Assembly: GCF_008728515.1 (NCBI RefSeq)
Contig: NC_044976.1
Coordinates: forward strand, 31,457,376 to 31,521,375
Direction: 5' to 3'
From: Papio anubis
Taxonomy: Eukaryota > Chordata > Mammalia > Primates > Cercopithecidae
Length of the DNA stretch: 64,000 bases
Both the position numbers and the translations under genes were made by a program. Below, piece by piece: positions 44,101 through 56,142 of this stretch. Each line of letters starts with the position of its first letter. The stretch's first letter is position 1. Below the pieces are notes generated by a model. That model searched no databases. It was not told where the DNA came from and worked only from the letters and a program-made list of their open reading frames with translations.

Positions 44101-47100
44101 CCTGCTTTCCAGTTCATGCCCTTGTGAGTCTTCTCACACAATGAATAAGACTGACCTGTGTGACCAATAAGATATTGTGAAAAGAAATTTAAAAATATAT
44201 ATATTGTGAAAATGCCAGTACATGGCTTCGGAGGCTAGATCATAAAGGGCACAGTGGCTTCTACCTTGCTCTCTTGGATCCCTACCTGTGGGGAAAACCC
44301 ACTGCCATGCATATCATGAGAACACTTGAGCAGCCCTCTGGACAGGCCCATGTAGACAGGAACCAAGGCCTCTTGCCAACAGCCAGCCCGTAGGGCAAAT
44401 CACGTGAGTGAGGCACCTTGGAAGAGATCCCACAGCTCTTCAGTATTCACATGACCTCAGCCTTGGCTGATATCTTAATTGCAACCTCATAAGAGACCTG
44501 AGGCAGAACTGCCCAGGAAGCCACTCCTGAATTCCTTACCCACAGCAACTGTGTAATAAAAATTTTGGGGATGAGGAGATAACATACTAGGTTAAGTGAC
44601 AGAGCCAGAATTTGAACCCAGTTCTGTGTGACTCAGAAGTCTGTGCTCTTACCACACTGCAGTCTCTGAGAAAGAGGCTTGTGGTTGCCATGAATACCTG
44701 ACCTGGTTGGTGTATGAGTGAGAGTGGCAGAAAAACAGTCATGCATCCAGGCCCCACTGAAGGCATTTGTGAATGATGTAAGGCTTGCCTCTTACAGCTG
44801 GCTCCTAGATCCTGGGCCTTACCACCACGTAGGGCTCCACCATGCAGGCCTCTGTGCCATGTCTGGCCATGCCATAGACTTCCCTATCTTCATGCCTCTG
44901 CATGTGCGCCCTCCTGCAGTCTTTCCATCCAACAAAGGCATACTTGTCTACCGTCATTTAGTTTACATTTTCTTAATTAAATTTTTTTTTTTTGGTAGAG
45001 ACATGTCTCACCATGTTGCCCAGGCTGGTCTTGAACTCCTGACCTCAAGCAATCCTCCCACCTCAGCCTCCCAAAGTGCTGGGACTATAGATGTGAGCCA
45101 CCACATCTGGTTATTTTCTTAATTTTGATGTTCTTGACACATATCCTACACTCTACCTGGTTCCCGTCCTAATCTCTCCCAGGAGAGAGACAGAGTTAAT
45201 TATATTATCATGTCTGTATTTCACACAGACCACTTCCCATGCCAGAAAATATACAGAATTACAGCTATGGGATATTTATAGTTTGCATTCTATGCTGAAT
45301 ATAAGCAAGTTCTTATAGGCAGGGAGCTCATCTCACTCATCTCTGCACCCCAGTTCCTGAACCTGAGTCATTAACTGAACTACCTAATCCTCCTGGTGGT
45401 GGGAGGGTCTCATTTTCTTTCCTTGCTATTCCAGGGAGACATGGAATTTCCAAGGGTCTTACCTGGCAGAGAGCGGATGAATTCGTAGACGTCTTCTACG
45501 TTCCACTTGGTGGGCTCACTTGGTAGGAAGTGGTGTCCCATGCCCACCAGGTCCCGCATGTGCATGTCCGGGAGCTCCAGGTCCCGCTGGCCTTGTCGCC
45601 GGCGGGAAGTAGATGAGCTAGCTGAGATGGGTGACAAGGGTTCCTCATAGCTTGAGTTATCTGAGCAACGGCTGGAGTCTTCCTGGCTGTGTGTTAGCTG
45701 CAAAGCAGCAGTAACCGAAAGGGGCACAGTGCCTGTTGGCTGGGAGCAGAGAGTTTTCTTCAGGATGGGGGAACAAACCATCTCTAGCAGCAGTGATGGA
45801 CAAAGGAGGTATTTCTCCTTTTTCTGCTTGGCCTACTACGCTTCTGAGTTCCCAGATCTAGCAGCATCTTCCATGCTGTCCTGTCTCCTACCCTAGGCAG
45901 GAGTTAGTCCCTCTCAGTACTGTAGTGTGTACCACACAGCACTGCAATTATCTTTTCTAGACATAGGTTTTAAAGCAGGGCTCTGTGAGTTCTAGGAGGT
46001 GATCATAGAGCCACTTGAAATGGCATGTAAAATTTCTTCTGTAGGTACATTTTGGACCATAGCTTTGGACCATTTTTAAGGAGGTTTAAGACAAAAACAA
46101 CAGGCCAAATTATAGATAAGGTTATGAAACATCACAGCATGCTGTGGAGTTCCTTTAGGGCAAGACTGTGTCCTTAGAGCCTGGTGCCTAACAGAGTTTC
46201 TGGCATACAGCCGGTGCTAAAAAATGTTTAACAACCCACGTTCCTGGTACGGATCTTCAAGAACTCTGTGCCCTCATGTTTGGGGAGGCAAAAAGGTGGC
46301 AAAACAAAGGGTGGAGGCTGCCTTCTCACCCAGCCCTCCACGTAAGGCAGGAGGTTACCTGAGCAGCCCAGGGGAGACCCCATTTCCGTGGCCCCAGAAG
46401 CCAAGGACAGAGGCAAACTGGAAGGTGGGGTGATGTTGGGGCAAGGCCAAGGAAGGCGCAGGGAACCCTGTAAGCACCGTGTGTCTAAATGAAGGGACCT
46501 ACTGGGGTGCAGAAGGCTCAACTGGACAGGTCTCCAAGGAATGAGAGCACAGCAGAGTGCACTGAAGTCAGCAGCTGGAGGGGACTGTGATGTCGAGGGC
46601 CATGAAAGGGAACTGTGGGGACTGCGGGGATGGAGCTTCAGGCTCTGCCGACCTCTTACCTGCTTCTTGGTATCCTTAGTAAGTGGTGGCAGACTGGCTT
46701 TGCTGGCCCGACGGCGGTTGTGGGTCGCAGCTCCTGCCTTCTGCAGCTTGCTCCGGTCTGAGTGGAAAAGTCCCACCCGTTTGGTGCATCCCACGTTGTA
46801 CCTTCAGGGACAGGGGAACAGGGGATGTCAGAGCAGTTGTCATGCTTATGGGCCATAGGCACGATGAGCACAGCCAAGCTGTCTGACAAATCTGAGTCCA
46901 TCTATTGGTTCAGATCCTAACTCCATCACCAACTACTAGCTGTGTGACTTTGGATTTAAGTCACTTAAGCCCTGATCCTCCATTTCCTTATCTGGAGGTG
47001 GGGGTAATACCACTCACTCTCTAGGACTGGTTTTACAACATGAGATAATGTCTGTAAAATGTTTGAGATGACACCTGGACTTGGACCAGGGTGAGAGCTC

Positions 47101-50100
47101 ACACCTGACTTATTCCACTATAAATGTTATCCTGTGCCAGGAAACTACCGTCCACTGTCCTGCTGGGGAGTGGCCTGGCTGCCCCGACAACCTGAGGGGA
47201 TGAGGGCTGAAGATAGCTGAACTCTAGCTTGGCATGCAGAGCACCTCTGCCTGGGACCTAGAGATTTCTTCTCTTCTGGGATTTCAGGGCTTCAAGGTCA
47301 GCTGCTGCTTCCATTGTGGTACAAAGACTACATAGGGCTTTAGAACTGGACAAGCCTAAATCCCCAAGCCCATGGCTTATTAGCTATGTCATTTGAGGCA
47401 CTACTACTCCTTTGTGCTTTGGCTTCATAACCTGTATAAAGGGACAATAGTAATACCTGGCTTGGGAGGTATTTTGAAAATGAGATAATCGTATCAATTG
47501 ACTGGCACAGTGACTAGCACACAGCAGGTTCTTGGGAAATGACAGTGGTTTTTATGATGACCATTAGTGCTCTATGCTGGGTGAGAGCTCACCAAGGGAA
47601 CGCTGTAGCTGTGGTTCTGGGCAAGGCTTACCCTAACAAGGCAGGGGCTGTCAAGGCTAGGAAAGGCGAATGGATGTCAGTGGGGCCCAGCACTGCGGCT
47701 TTTCCTTGGACTCCCTGCTGCTCTCTCCCACCTGCTCTTAGGGGTTCTGGCTTCTCATGCTTGTTGAATTAGGGATGCCATCCTGCTTCCAGGTGGGTCA
47801 AGGAACTAGGAAACCGGAGAAACCACCCCTATGGGCCTCTTGGGGTAGACTATTAATGGCAGGAGGTGGGACATAAAGTGCAGTCCTGAGGAAATGGAGG
47901 GGGCTGGGGCCACTCACCTCTTTGCACAAGCCATGGAACAGAAGCGCTTGGAACGCTTGAACTTATAGGCAAAGTCCACCCGGCCACAGAGCTCACACTT
48001 GAGTTTGAGGGGAGCACCCTCCTCTTTGGATTCTGCAAAGTATAGAAATGGGTAGGGTGGAGAATGAGAAATTCCTGCAGGACTGTGGCCAGCCCCACCG
48101 CGGGGCGTCCTGCCTGGTCCTCCTGCTCCCACAGCTGTGACATGCAGCAGCAGTCTGGCGTGGAAAATGCCAGTGGTTCTCACCCCTGGAATGTACTCAA
48201 GGGTGTCTGGGGATGCCCCTTGTATACTTGACATTTTTTCTTCCAAGTGCTCTGAGTCTGAGGCAAAACACAGGTGGGGAAGAATCAGCATCAAATGATT
48301 GTGGAAGAAAGCAGGAACCCCCAGGAAATACTCTGGATGCTGTCACAGCTGCTCTGCTGGCATCACCCCACCTTGATCTATGCAGCTGGCTGCCGTGGCC
48401 CCAGTCTCAAGGTAGGGACGAAGGGCAGGACTTGCCTGGGGCAGCTCCTACAATCACGCCTAAAACTTGCCAATGATTCACACAGGAAAAGCCATTTTTG
48501 GAATCCTGTGGTTGGCCGGAGGGGGACTGGGGGAGCAGAGGACACATGGTTCCCCTGATTTCCCCTATCCCTGTTTTTGAGGGAAGGAGGCCGAGGAAGT
48601 GCTGGGGGAAATGTTTACAGACTTGCTGGCTCAGGGTTCCTCTGAGGACACCAAGAGAGGAAGTGTGGGAGGCCTGCCTTTCCAGCCACGTTCGGAGGCC
48701 GAGAGATTCAGGGTCTGAGATGCCCACCTTGCAGATAGGGCTCCTCCATCTCCGAGTCTGTGGTGGTGGTGTGATCCTGCTGTGGAAGTTTCTCAGGCAG
48801 GAACCCCTGTGCATACTTCTTCTTGAGATTCCCCACCAGCAGGGACGAGCGTCCCACCTAGAGGACAGGTGACACGGAGGCCGTGAGGGTCAGGTGGGAG
48901 AGGCTTCCTTGCTATCCATCCTCATTACAATTACATGTATAAAGTATCCAGGCACAGAGGCCAGCCCTCCTCAAACCTTCCCCCATGTCATCATCCAAGT
49001 GTGCCGGGCTCAAGGCCCTATTTTGCTAGTTGGCTCACGAGGTAAGATGCTAATGGGCAAAGTAAAGGGATGGCTTCTGTCCAGGACCAATAGATGGCTC
49101 AGGAGATAGGAAAATATCTATTCCAATAAGAGTCTAAGGCTGAGATCAGGTTTCCCACAGTGCCAGATCAAGCACCAAGACCCAGTGCCCACACATCTCC
49201 AGGCAAGGACAGAGTGGAGTCTGTGTGAGGCTGTACATATGCAAGAGAGAGACTCAGTACCCGTTTTCTGATTTTTTACTGTTCTCCACCTTACCCCAAT
49301 GCCTGACCCAAGCCAGAGGTACAGGCAGCCACAGAGGACAGCAGGAAAACACAGACCCTGGGCCATAGAGCCAATGACCTCTCAGTTGTCAGAACCCCAG
49401 AGCAGCTTATTGACGTGTTTGGATCTCGTTTTGTGGCCTTTGTTTAGGCAGCCTGGTAGCCAGTCACGTGGCACTGACTCTAGGGCGATGCTGGGGGTGG
49501 TATGCGATCTGCCTCCACCCCATGAGATCAGGTGGTTTCTAGTGTTACTCTAGGAGGCCCAGTCTAACAGGGAAGAGATGTGACAGAGCTAGAGCCACTT
49601 CTAGCTCAGGTGTTCCAGGCGGACTTCTTTGCCACTGGCCTTGGACAACCTCCAGTGGGAAAGAAGATAAGAAGCTGTGTGTCTTTTGGCATTTTACAGG
49701 AGCAGTTCACCCATCTCAGTTAATGAAGCTCTGCATCTTCTGGGGACTAATCAAACCACTCATGGAACCAAAGAATGAAGAAAAGGCAGATGGTATCCCA
49801 GAAAGGTGTCTCTCCAACAGCCAGATACTTTTCATCTAAACAGAGGCTGGTGTGCCCCTGGCTCTGGGCTCCTCCACACCCACAGGCCAGCACCACTGTC
49901 TCCAGTCCACAATGCACAGAAGCAGCTCTGGGTGCTTTGGTCTAATAACCCATCTTCGTGGCTCTTGGATATTTCCTGTTAGTCTTAGGCTTCCATTGTG
50001 ACCTTTCTGACTGCCCCTCAATCTCAACTCCCCTTTCAAGGCTCTGTCCCCAGAAAACAAGCTTCAGGTTGTGACCCTGTTCCCTCACATTCATTTCTGA

Positions 50101-50742
50101 TATACATATCTTGAGAATTCTGTTCTGTGCAGTTCCTTTTGTTCCTAACTGACCGAAGTTTTGCCATTCAGAGGTTTTGGCATTCAAAACTCAATGAAAT
50201 CTAATTTCCCAAAGCCCATCATCTCTCACCAGATATCCCACAGTGAAGTCTGTTTTAACCAAGGGTTCACACATCATCAGGCAGGGATACACCTGAGTTT
50301 GTGTGTGGAAACTTCTAACCAAGGATCTTGCCAATCATTCCTGATCACTGACTCGCCCCTTCTGGACCTTGGAAAGATAATCCTAGAAAGAAATGGCTCT
50401 GTATTCTTTTGGGGAGGAAGTTAGCAAGGAAAGAGCAAATCGTTCACATTTTCAGAAATTTTACATGGAAATGTAAAAATATTCTAAGACACATCCAAAA
50501 TATACTTAAAAAAAAAAGGGGAAAAGAAGTAGTCCGTACCGGGAAAGGCTCCGCCCCCTCCTGGATCACAAACCCTTCGATAACATGCGTCAGGATTTGG
50601 GGTTTCACAATGGCCTGTGGTGGTTTATTCTCACCATTCTGGGGGGCAGTGCCGGCGATGCTGGAGGCAGAGTTTCCGTTCCCTGAGGTCATGCCGGGGC
50701 TGCTGAGGTCGGTCAGTGCATGAACAATGCCCTGCCCTGTCT
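39890..50742 (-). CDS. PHC2: PHC2, polyhomeotic-like 2 (3' six coding exons and 3'UTR; gene starts right of window)
   Basis: Spliced CDS complement(join(41147-41301, 45463-45739, 46660-46801, 47918-48032, 48728-48857, 50540-50742)), all GT-AG and in frame, ending TAG. Visible domains: the HD1 block (ILTHVIEGFVIQEG), an FCS-type zinc finger with four cysteines (CELC...CSMAC), a basic linker, a Ser-rich linker, and a C-terminal SAM domain from about WNVEDVYEF to the end. Known of the family: PHC proteins are subunits of canonical Polycomb repressive complex 1 in the nucleus; SAM polymerisation clusters Polycomb chromatin. An in-frame ATG at 50692 gives a 323-codon product whose length fits the known short PHC2 isoform. 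The exon continues upstream of that ATG, as expected for the long isoform. Q-rich N-terminal exons are outside the window. Confidence 0.95.
39916..39921 (-). terminator. PHC2: Poly(A) signal AATAAA (PHC2)
   Basis: TTTATT on the plus strand reads AATAAA on the minus strand and is followed downstream by T/GT-rich sequence (tctgtctctttggtg). It is the best candidate for the PHC2 3' end. Confidence 0.7.
41147..41301 (-). CDS. PHC2: PHC2 terminal coding exon: rest of SAM domain and stop
   Basis: 155 bp of CDS on the minus strand; the acceptor is accccctcag. It encodes CQEIAEEFRAQEIDG, LLLLKEDHLMSAMNIKLG and KIYARISMLKDS-TAG (41149-41147), the classic polyhomeotic SAM C-terminus. Confidence 0.96.
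41385..41510 (-). mobile_element. MIR fragment
   Basis: Reverse MIR-like: cattatctcctttagtcctc and ttgaggaaggcactgctgtt. Confidence 0.5.
41585..42070 (+). repeat. Upstream MLT1-type LTR (mosaic)
   Basis: 5'-truncated LTR ending at ggcaataggtaacaaatgca. The block 41863-41945 does not look like LTR; it matches the interior near 43831-43929. Confidence 0.6.
42930..43229 (+). mobile_element. Alu (AluY-like) with target-site duplication
   Basis: Plus-strand Alu with Y-type words (gagaccatcctggcaaacac, gagaatggcatgaacccggg). The duplication atactgaattac / atactgaattat flanks it. Inserted in the MaLR interior. Confidence 0.9.
43257..43548 (+). mobile_element. Alu with target-site duplication
   Basis: S-like plus-strand Alu with a perfect 14-bp duplication aagagtcaaaggta at 43243-43256 and 43549-43562. 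Confidence 0.95.
44077..44567 (+). repeat. Downstream MLT1-type LTR
   Basis: Starts near tgtctctgaatggcgccc and ends at aactgtgtaataaaaatt, short of the usual LTR end. Confidence 0.6.
44580..44665 (-). mobile_element. MIR fragment
   Basis: Reverse MIR: agagccagaatttgaaccca and tgtgctcttaccacactgc. Confidence 0.6.
44982..45112 (-). mobile_element. Partial Alu
   Basis: About 130 bp of minus-strand Alu (caccatgttgcccaggctgg) with a T-run. Confidence 0.85.
45463..45739 (-). CDS. PHC2: PHC2 coding exon: Ser-rich linker and first half of SAM domain
   Basis: 277 bp on the minus strand; the acceptor is tctgctcccag and the donor is TGCCAG|GTAAGA. It encodes PTGTVPLSVTAALQ, a Ser-rich segment, an RRRQGQ basic patch, and WNVEDVYEFIRSLPG, helix 1 of the SAM domain. 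Confidence 0.95.
46660..46801 (-). CDS. PHC2: PHC2 coding exon: basic linker after the zinc finger
   Basis: 142 bp on the minus strand; the acceptor is gtccctgaag and the donor is AAGCAG|GTAAGA. It encodes YNVGCTKRVGLFHSDRSK and a Lys/Arg-rich stretch ending KDTKKQ. Confidence 0.93.
46905..47065 (+). mobile_element. MIR
   Basis: Forward MIR: actagctgtgtgactttgga, catttccttatctggaggtg and acatgagataatgtctgtaa. Confidence 0.65.
47365..47530 (+). mobile_element. MIR
   Basis: Forward MIR-like: ttattagctatgtcatttga, aaagggacaatagtaatacc and tgactagcacacagcaggtt. Confidence 0.6.
47918..48032 (-). CDS. PHC2: PHC2 coding exon: FCS zinc finger
   Basis: 115 bp on the minus strand; the acceptor is actttgcag and the donor is AAGAG|GTGAGT. 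It encodes LKCELCGRVDFAYKFKRSK followed by RFCSMACAKR: the four zinc-binding cysteines and the basic loop of the FCS finger, linked in the family to RNA binding. Confidence 0.95.
48728..48857 (-). CDS. PHC2: PHC2 coding exon: linker before the zinc finger
   Basis: 130 bp on the minus strand; the acceptor is cctctag and the donor is CTGCAAG|GTGGGC. It encodes VGRSSLLVGNLKKKYAQGF and an acidic stretch ending EEPYLQ. Confidence 0.93.
50540..50742 (-). CDS. PHC2: PHC2 coding exon with HD1 motif and internal ATG of the short isoform
   Basis: Minus-strand acceptor ctctcatgcag at 50743-50744; the donor is CCG|GTACGG. It encodes TGQGIVHALTDLSSPG, then MTSGNGNS and KPQILTHVIEGFVIQEG. An exon start at 50740 instead of 50742 is also possible (AGAG at the boundary), but 203 bp fits a phase-1 upstream junction. 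Confidence 0.9.
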
Positions 50743-52038
50743 CTGCATGAGAGAGAGTAGGAAAACAGAGCAGGGGAGATCAGAACCAGAGTCCATGCCC
50801 AGGGAGGGACAGCAAGGACTCAGACTGCGCCTGGCTTTTTCCGTGGGGCCAAGCGACAATGCAAACCAAGCAGTCCACTCCCCTCAGTGACCCATTTAAA
50901 AGTGGCACAGTTTCAATGGACACATCAAGTACGAGTATAGTCAGTTCTACAACAACGCATGCAGCTAATCAGCTAGCAGCGTTCCTTAATTTCCCAACCG
51001 TGCTATGAACAGTTAACCTGGTTAAACAGATGGGAATTCTGTCTTTCAGGAGTTAAGACCTTGGTCGATACTGATTTGAACAAATAAGGTTAATATTCAG
51101 TTTGAGGGAGAAAAGTATTCAAGGTGACATCTAAAACAAGGACAAGAAGCTGAGCTAGGTATAGGGCTTTCAGTGTGATAAAGAGAGGTTAAATGAAGCT
51201 TCTGTGAGGTTCCTTAGAGGAGGGATTTTAAGAACCCTGTGAAATGTCAAAACATGGAACCCCAGAAATTGATGCCAAGGGAATGTGGGGGCTGAACCCT
51301 AAGTAAACACTATCATGTAGATTTGACTATTCAGACTGGTTATCTGGGGTCAGTGCATTGAAATATGCAGAGATTTCATTTCTCTGCTAAGAAGGCTGCT
51401 AGGCAGAGCTGAGATTTTCTCTGCTGTTTCTGCTGAGTTAGGTGCTCTCAAAATCAGGCCTCAGCTCCTTATCTAATCTGATCCTCACCAAATCATAGAC
51501 CCTCTGTCTCTCTGTGGACAACCTTTCCTAATTCGCCTTCCCCTAAAAGACCTAACAGACTGCTCCAGAAAGTGAGATTAGGTGCCTATACACAACCACA
51601 CCCCAGTGGACTTCCTCTCTTCCACTTCAAACAGCATCTCTCATGAGCTGTCTCATTGTCTTAGACGTGCGAGACTTCATCTCCTCACTTCTGTAACTCT
51701 CTCCCGCCCCCTTCCCAGGGCTGTTCTCTACCACCACCAACTGCCCCGTGAGCTGAGGTTGCCTTTAACCTGGAACTTCCTAAAAAAGAAAAAAAAGAAA
51801 AAGCCATTTCTTTATTGCAACAAGTCCATTAATATAAAGCATAGCCCAGTGGGGTATGAGTGATATATACTTTAAAAATGATTTCAGCACACTTATTAAG
51901 TATCTTTGCATAAAACTTTATGAAGATGCTCATATTTCATGTTAAATGTCCATAATACCACCACAGAATAGGAATTGCTTGTGCTTAATTACACAGTATG
52001 GAAAAGTCAAAACAGATACATTTTAGAAAAGTGGTTTA

Positions 52039-52333
52039 GGGTCAGGCACGGTGAATCACACCTGTAATCTCAGCACTTTGGGAGGCTGAGGCAGGTGGAT
52101 CATGACGTCAAGAGTTCCAGACCAGCCTGGCCAATATGGTGAAACCCCGTCTCTACTAAAAATACAAAAATTAGCCAGGCATGGTGGTGCGTGCCTGTAA
52201 TCCCAGCTACTCGGGAGGCTCAGGCAGGAGAACTGCTTGAACTCAGGAGGCTACAGTGAGCTGAGAGCGCACCCACTGCCCTCCAGCCTGGGCGACAGAG
52301 CAAGACTCCATCTTGCGGCGGGGGGGAGAAAAG
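52039..52333 (+). mobile_element. Alu with target-site duplication
   Basis: Plus-strand Alu; aaaagtggttta at 52027-52038 and aaaaggtggttta after the tail. The tail is G/A-rich (gcggggggg...). Confidence 0.88.
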
Positions 52334-52384
52334 AAAAGGTGGTTTATAACTGGTTCACAATGGGTCTTGGTCCACTCAGGCTCA

Positions 52385-52710
52385 TTTTTTTTTCTTTTTT
52401 TGGGATGGATTCTCACTCTGTCACCCAGGCTGGAGTGCAGTGGCGTGACCTATGCTCCCTGCAACCTCTGGCGTGACCTATGCTCCCTGCAACCTCTGCC
52501 TCCTGGGTTCAAGCGATTCTCCTGCCTCAGCCTCCCGAGTAGCTGGGATTACAGGCGCGCACCAACATACCTGGCTAATTTTTGTATTCTTAGTAGAGAC
52601 GGGGTTTCACCATGTTGGCCAGGCTGGTCTCGAACTCCTGAGGTGGGTGATCCACCTGCCTCGGCCTCCCAAAGTGCTGGGATTACAAGCACGAGCCACC
52701 GCACCCAGCC
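52385..52710 (-). mobile_element. Alu with an internal 28-bp tandem duplication
   Basis: Minus-strand Alu longer than usual because 52442-52469 is repeated exactly at 52470-52497. Confidence 0.92.
52442..52497. repeat. 28-bp perfect tandem duplication inside an Alu
   Basis: The unit begins ggcgtgacctatgctccctg and ends caacctct; two identical copies lie head to tail. Confidence 0.92.
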
Positions 52711-53869
52711 TCAAGCCCATGTTCTTACTGGTGGTTCTAATGCTAACTAAACCAGGATAAACCTTTAATGAACAAGGGTTGACTATGACATGTCTTTAGT
52801 ACTCAGTCCTCCATAATTCAGCTATATAATAAACTTCAGAGCTGAGCAGGGGCCATCTAAGAGAAAGGACCAATGAATTTTTTTTTTTTGTTTGAGACAC
52901 AGTTATACCAGTAAGTTAGAAAATTTCCATTAAGTGCCTATATTCACTTGAAAGAAGGTTTTTAAACAGCTTTGGCTTTTCTGTAGAGATGGAAACATTT
53001 CCTTTCTTTTGGAATTTGTCTTTCCAATTGCAAAGGTGTCTGAGAACTTGAGAGCTTGTCTGGAGGTTCTAGCAGGGGAACACAGCTACTCGTATGCCCT
53101 TGACTGAGGGACAGCCCTCCTCTATAGGATGGTCGTCCTCTGACCCAGAACACTGGTTCAGGAGGGACGTACATGGAGCAGTGAGGGAGGAAGGGGACAC
53201 CTAGCCAGCCAGATCAGCAGAATTAACTCTGCCAATCAACAGGGTGACAGGTGTCGCAGCCAGATGGCCCCTCACATCCGTGTTTGAGAACTTAGAAAAA
53301 ACCCCTTTCCCTCACAATCTATGAATAACTAGGAGGAATGAGTTGATGATTCAATCAAATTAAGTTTCTGTGCTTTTAAATTTTAAATATTTAAGTCTGC
53401 CTTTACACGATTACATTTTCCCTGCTTTTATGTTTTGCATATGCTAAGAAACATCTATTTTATTTAAAATGAATTACTAACATAGAAAGATTACTATGAA
53501 GGCTAAAATTTTATTTTTTAGATGATGGCTATTTCCTTCCAATTACAGCCTGGTAAAATATTCCCTGATGAGTCTAATGAACTGCAGATTATACAATTAC
53601 AGGATTGGAAGTCTGGTTCGATCTCTTACCAGTGCTTGAATATTTTCTATAATATGCCCACCCAATGATTTTCTGGCATTTATTTGAATACCTACACTGA
53701 CAAACTCACTACTCTGGAAGCAGTTTGTTCCCACCTTGGATGGCTCATTAATGATTCCTTATATAATAAGCCCAAAATCTGTCTTTCTATTAATCTCGGC
53801 CCAATTATCCTCATTCTGTTCCTTAAACTCACAGAAAACAAGACCAATCAGATTTGTCTAACAGGCAGA

Positions 53870-54025
53870 GACATGGGCTTAGACCTGGCTTAGAGACTGG
53901 TCTCTATCACTGAGTAAATTACGGGCAAGTCATTGTCCCTCTCTAAGCCTTGGCTCCATTGGCTGTGAAATAAGGATCCTACGCCTACCTCAGAGTGCTG
54001 CTGTGAGGACTAATGAGCCAGTGAA
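53870..54025 (+). mobile_element. MIR
   Basis: Forward MIR-like: gacatgggcttagacctggc, ttacgggcaagtcattgtcc and cagagtgctgctgtgaggac. Confidence 0.6.
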
Positions 54026-56142
54026 AGGCAGTGCTAGCTTACGAGGAAATGCTTGGGAATGCTCCTGGTGTCATGAAGGTCGTCACTCATGACCACAGTC
54101 TTATCTTCTCTCCTCCAGGCCAAATCCCTTCTGTTCTTTCAGGTATTTCTTACATAAAAAGGTTACAAATTCATCATCCTAGGCCCTCTCTGCCTACATC
54201 TTTTAATATCAGGTACCTAGTCAATACTAAGCATCATCTGTCAGGTGTAGTCATGTAAGAGATCTGGTTAGTAAGATTTTTGGTTTTCTGTGTTTGCTTT
54301 AAAGACAGTCACACCTGACTGACAGCATAGGTAGAAAGTAATTGGTAATGCCCTTGTTTCAGTTTCATGAATTACTCCATGGAATTAATCCATTCTCCTC
54401 TGAATTCTCGGATCACTCCCACCTCCTGCCTCTTGCACTGATATTCATCAGAAAACAGCCCCTCAGACCTTGTCTTTTATGGGATCCCTCTATCCTTGCT
54501 TGAGTTCCCTGCCCGTGTCCCCCCTCCTATGTCAGATCTATGCCTATTAATGTTCACTGCGAGACAGAAGATCACTCTTGAGGTTAGATTCTGTCCTCAT
54601 GCCAGATACATTCGTCAACAGATATGGTCACTAGCTCAAAGGCTACAGAGCCAGTGCTTAACTCTGGGAAGCAAAACTTTTTGGAATTTGAGGCTGTTTT
54701 TTTAAAAAAAGATCTTGTTAAGAGAGAGAACACACTAAAAAACTCTTGCACCACATTAGAAACTATCACTCCCCATTGTAACCCAGGGCAGATCAAAGGA
54801 GAGACAGAATCCAAGGGACAGATGGGAGAGTGTTTTATGAATATACAAAGGTTCACAGCTATTTCGCTTTGCAGTCATCTTGTAGGCCAATAGCTCCTCA
54901 TCTGCTTTAGTAACAAAGGAGTTTGGGCTATTCCTGGAATGACCAAACACAATCTCGCCCCCTGCCAAGCTCAGCACACTGAGATTAATTTAATCTGCTT
55001 TCTGCTCTCCCAGACTGCTTTGCGGCTTTTGGGGGAAAGCAGCTTAACAGGGAAACTTGCAGAAACCTGCCCTGCTGGCCCTGAGGCCAGATAAAAGAGA
55101 CAAAGAAATACTCTGAATTTGGTTCCTTACTCAATTCCCTTGACCAGTTCAGAGGCTGTAAGTGCTGCCGGGGATTCTCACAGGTCTCAAATGCCTGTAT
55201 ACAGTCAGGCACCTGAAACCGAAAGGTGGAGGCAGGATAAGGCGGGTGGGAGAGGCTGGGGGAGGGGAGTAAAGCCAGGCTTCAGTAGGGGGAAGGAGGA
55301 GTTAGAATCTTGGCCTTTAGTTGATGCTGACCACAAAGGGCCAAGTATTCCGGTCAGAATGGACAGAGCAGCATGTTCCACAGAGTCTTGCCTAACATAT
55401 GTGTCAACTTCTAGGCTGTTTCTCATTCCTGGTCTCATTCACAGGCCACAGGCTCTGGTAGAAACAGCCCTTACAGGGGTGGGATAAAACAGGAATGACC
55501 ACTCAGTTCCTGTTTGTGAAATTATCTGCTTTGGGATTGGTCACGTCTCCTAAGCAGAGCAGACTTCTCTAGGCAGGGGGCTACCACTCACTCAGTCACC
55601 TCGAGATCTTCAGGGGCTAACCCCGTGTCCAAAATACGATAGGTGCTTAATGATCATTAAACTGGAATGTGTGGTGTCCATGATCTCAGTCTTCATTGTC
55701 TACATAAAGAGTACAGGGCTGCCTAGTGCCAAGATAAGCAATTTGGCACTAGCTGAGATTTACAAATTGCTTTCTGAAGCTATGATGTTTTGAGAGCAGC
55801 TAGGCTGGTGGGACCTGCCTACCAGAGCGGCATTTCTAGGTACCTGATTATGAAGAATAAGAGCTATTTTTTTGGCCCATGTCTTCCTGTGACAGTGGGG
55901 ATTTCCTCAGCAGAAGAGAGGTATAGGCAGACCTCTGAATTCCCTGTCCCCTTTGAAACATTTTTGCCAGACCCAGGCACCTGCCAAGGCAGGATGACCT
56001 CCAGAGGCAGAGGCAGGGAGGCTCCTAGGACCAGTGGGTTGATGTCCAGAGCAGATGGGCTCTCCAGCCTGCTAAGGACAGACGTCAGGCTAACTGCCAG
56101 TTAGGCACAATTGGGCCACTTCAGAGCCAGTTCTGATGTTCG

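Larger units (their letters stand above)
41585..44567 (+). mobile_element. MaLR element (MLT1-type) with two LTRs and interior
   Basis: Upstream LTR about 41585-42070, interior about 42071-44076, downstream LTR about 44077-44567. The LTRs share an identical 24-bp run (41600-41623 and 44231-44254) and further similar blocks. The interior starts with gattctggtacctgg, as in MaLR elements. It is an ancient retrovirus-like relic with no intact frame, broken by two Alus. Confidence 0.65.
41302..45462 (-). other. PHC2 last intron, 4.2 kb
   Basis: Mostly filled by a MaLR retroelement with two Alu insertions, plus MIR pieces and one Alu fragment. Confidence 0.75.
45740..50539 (-). other. PHC2 inner introns (45740-46659, 46802-47917, 48033-48727, 48858-50539)
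   Basis: These four introns contain only two MIR pieces that I recognise (both in 46802-47917) and no Alu. The stretch 45740-50742 is the longest repeat-poor part of the window. Confidence 0.7.
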
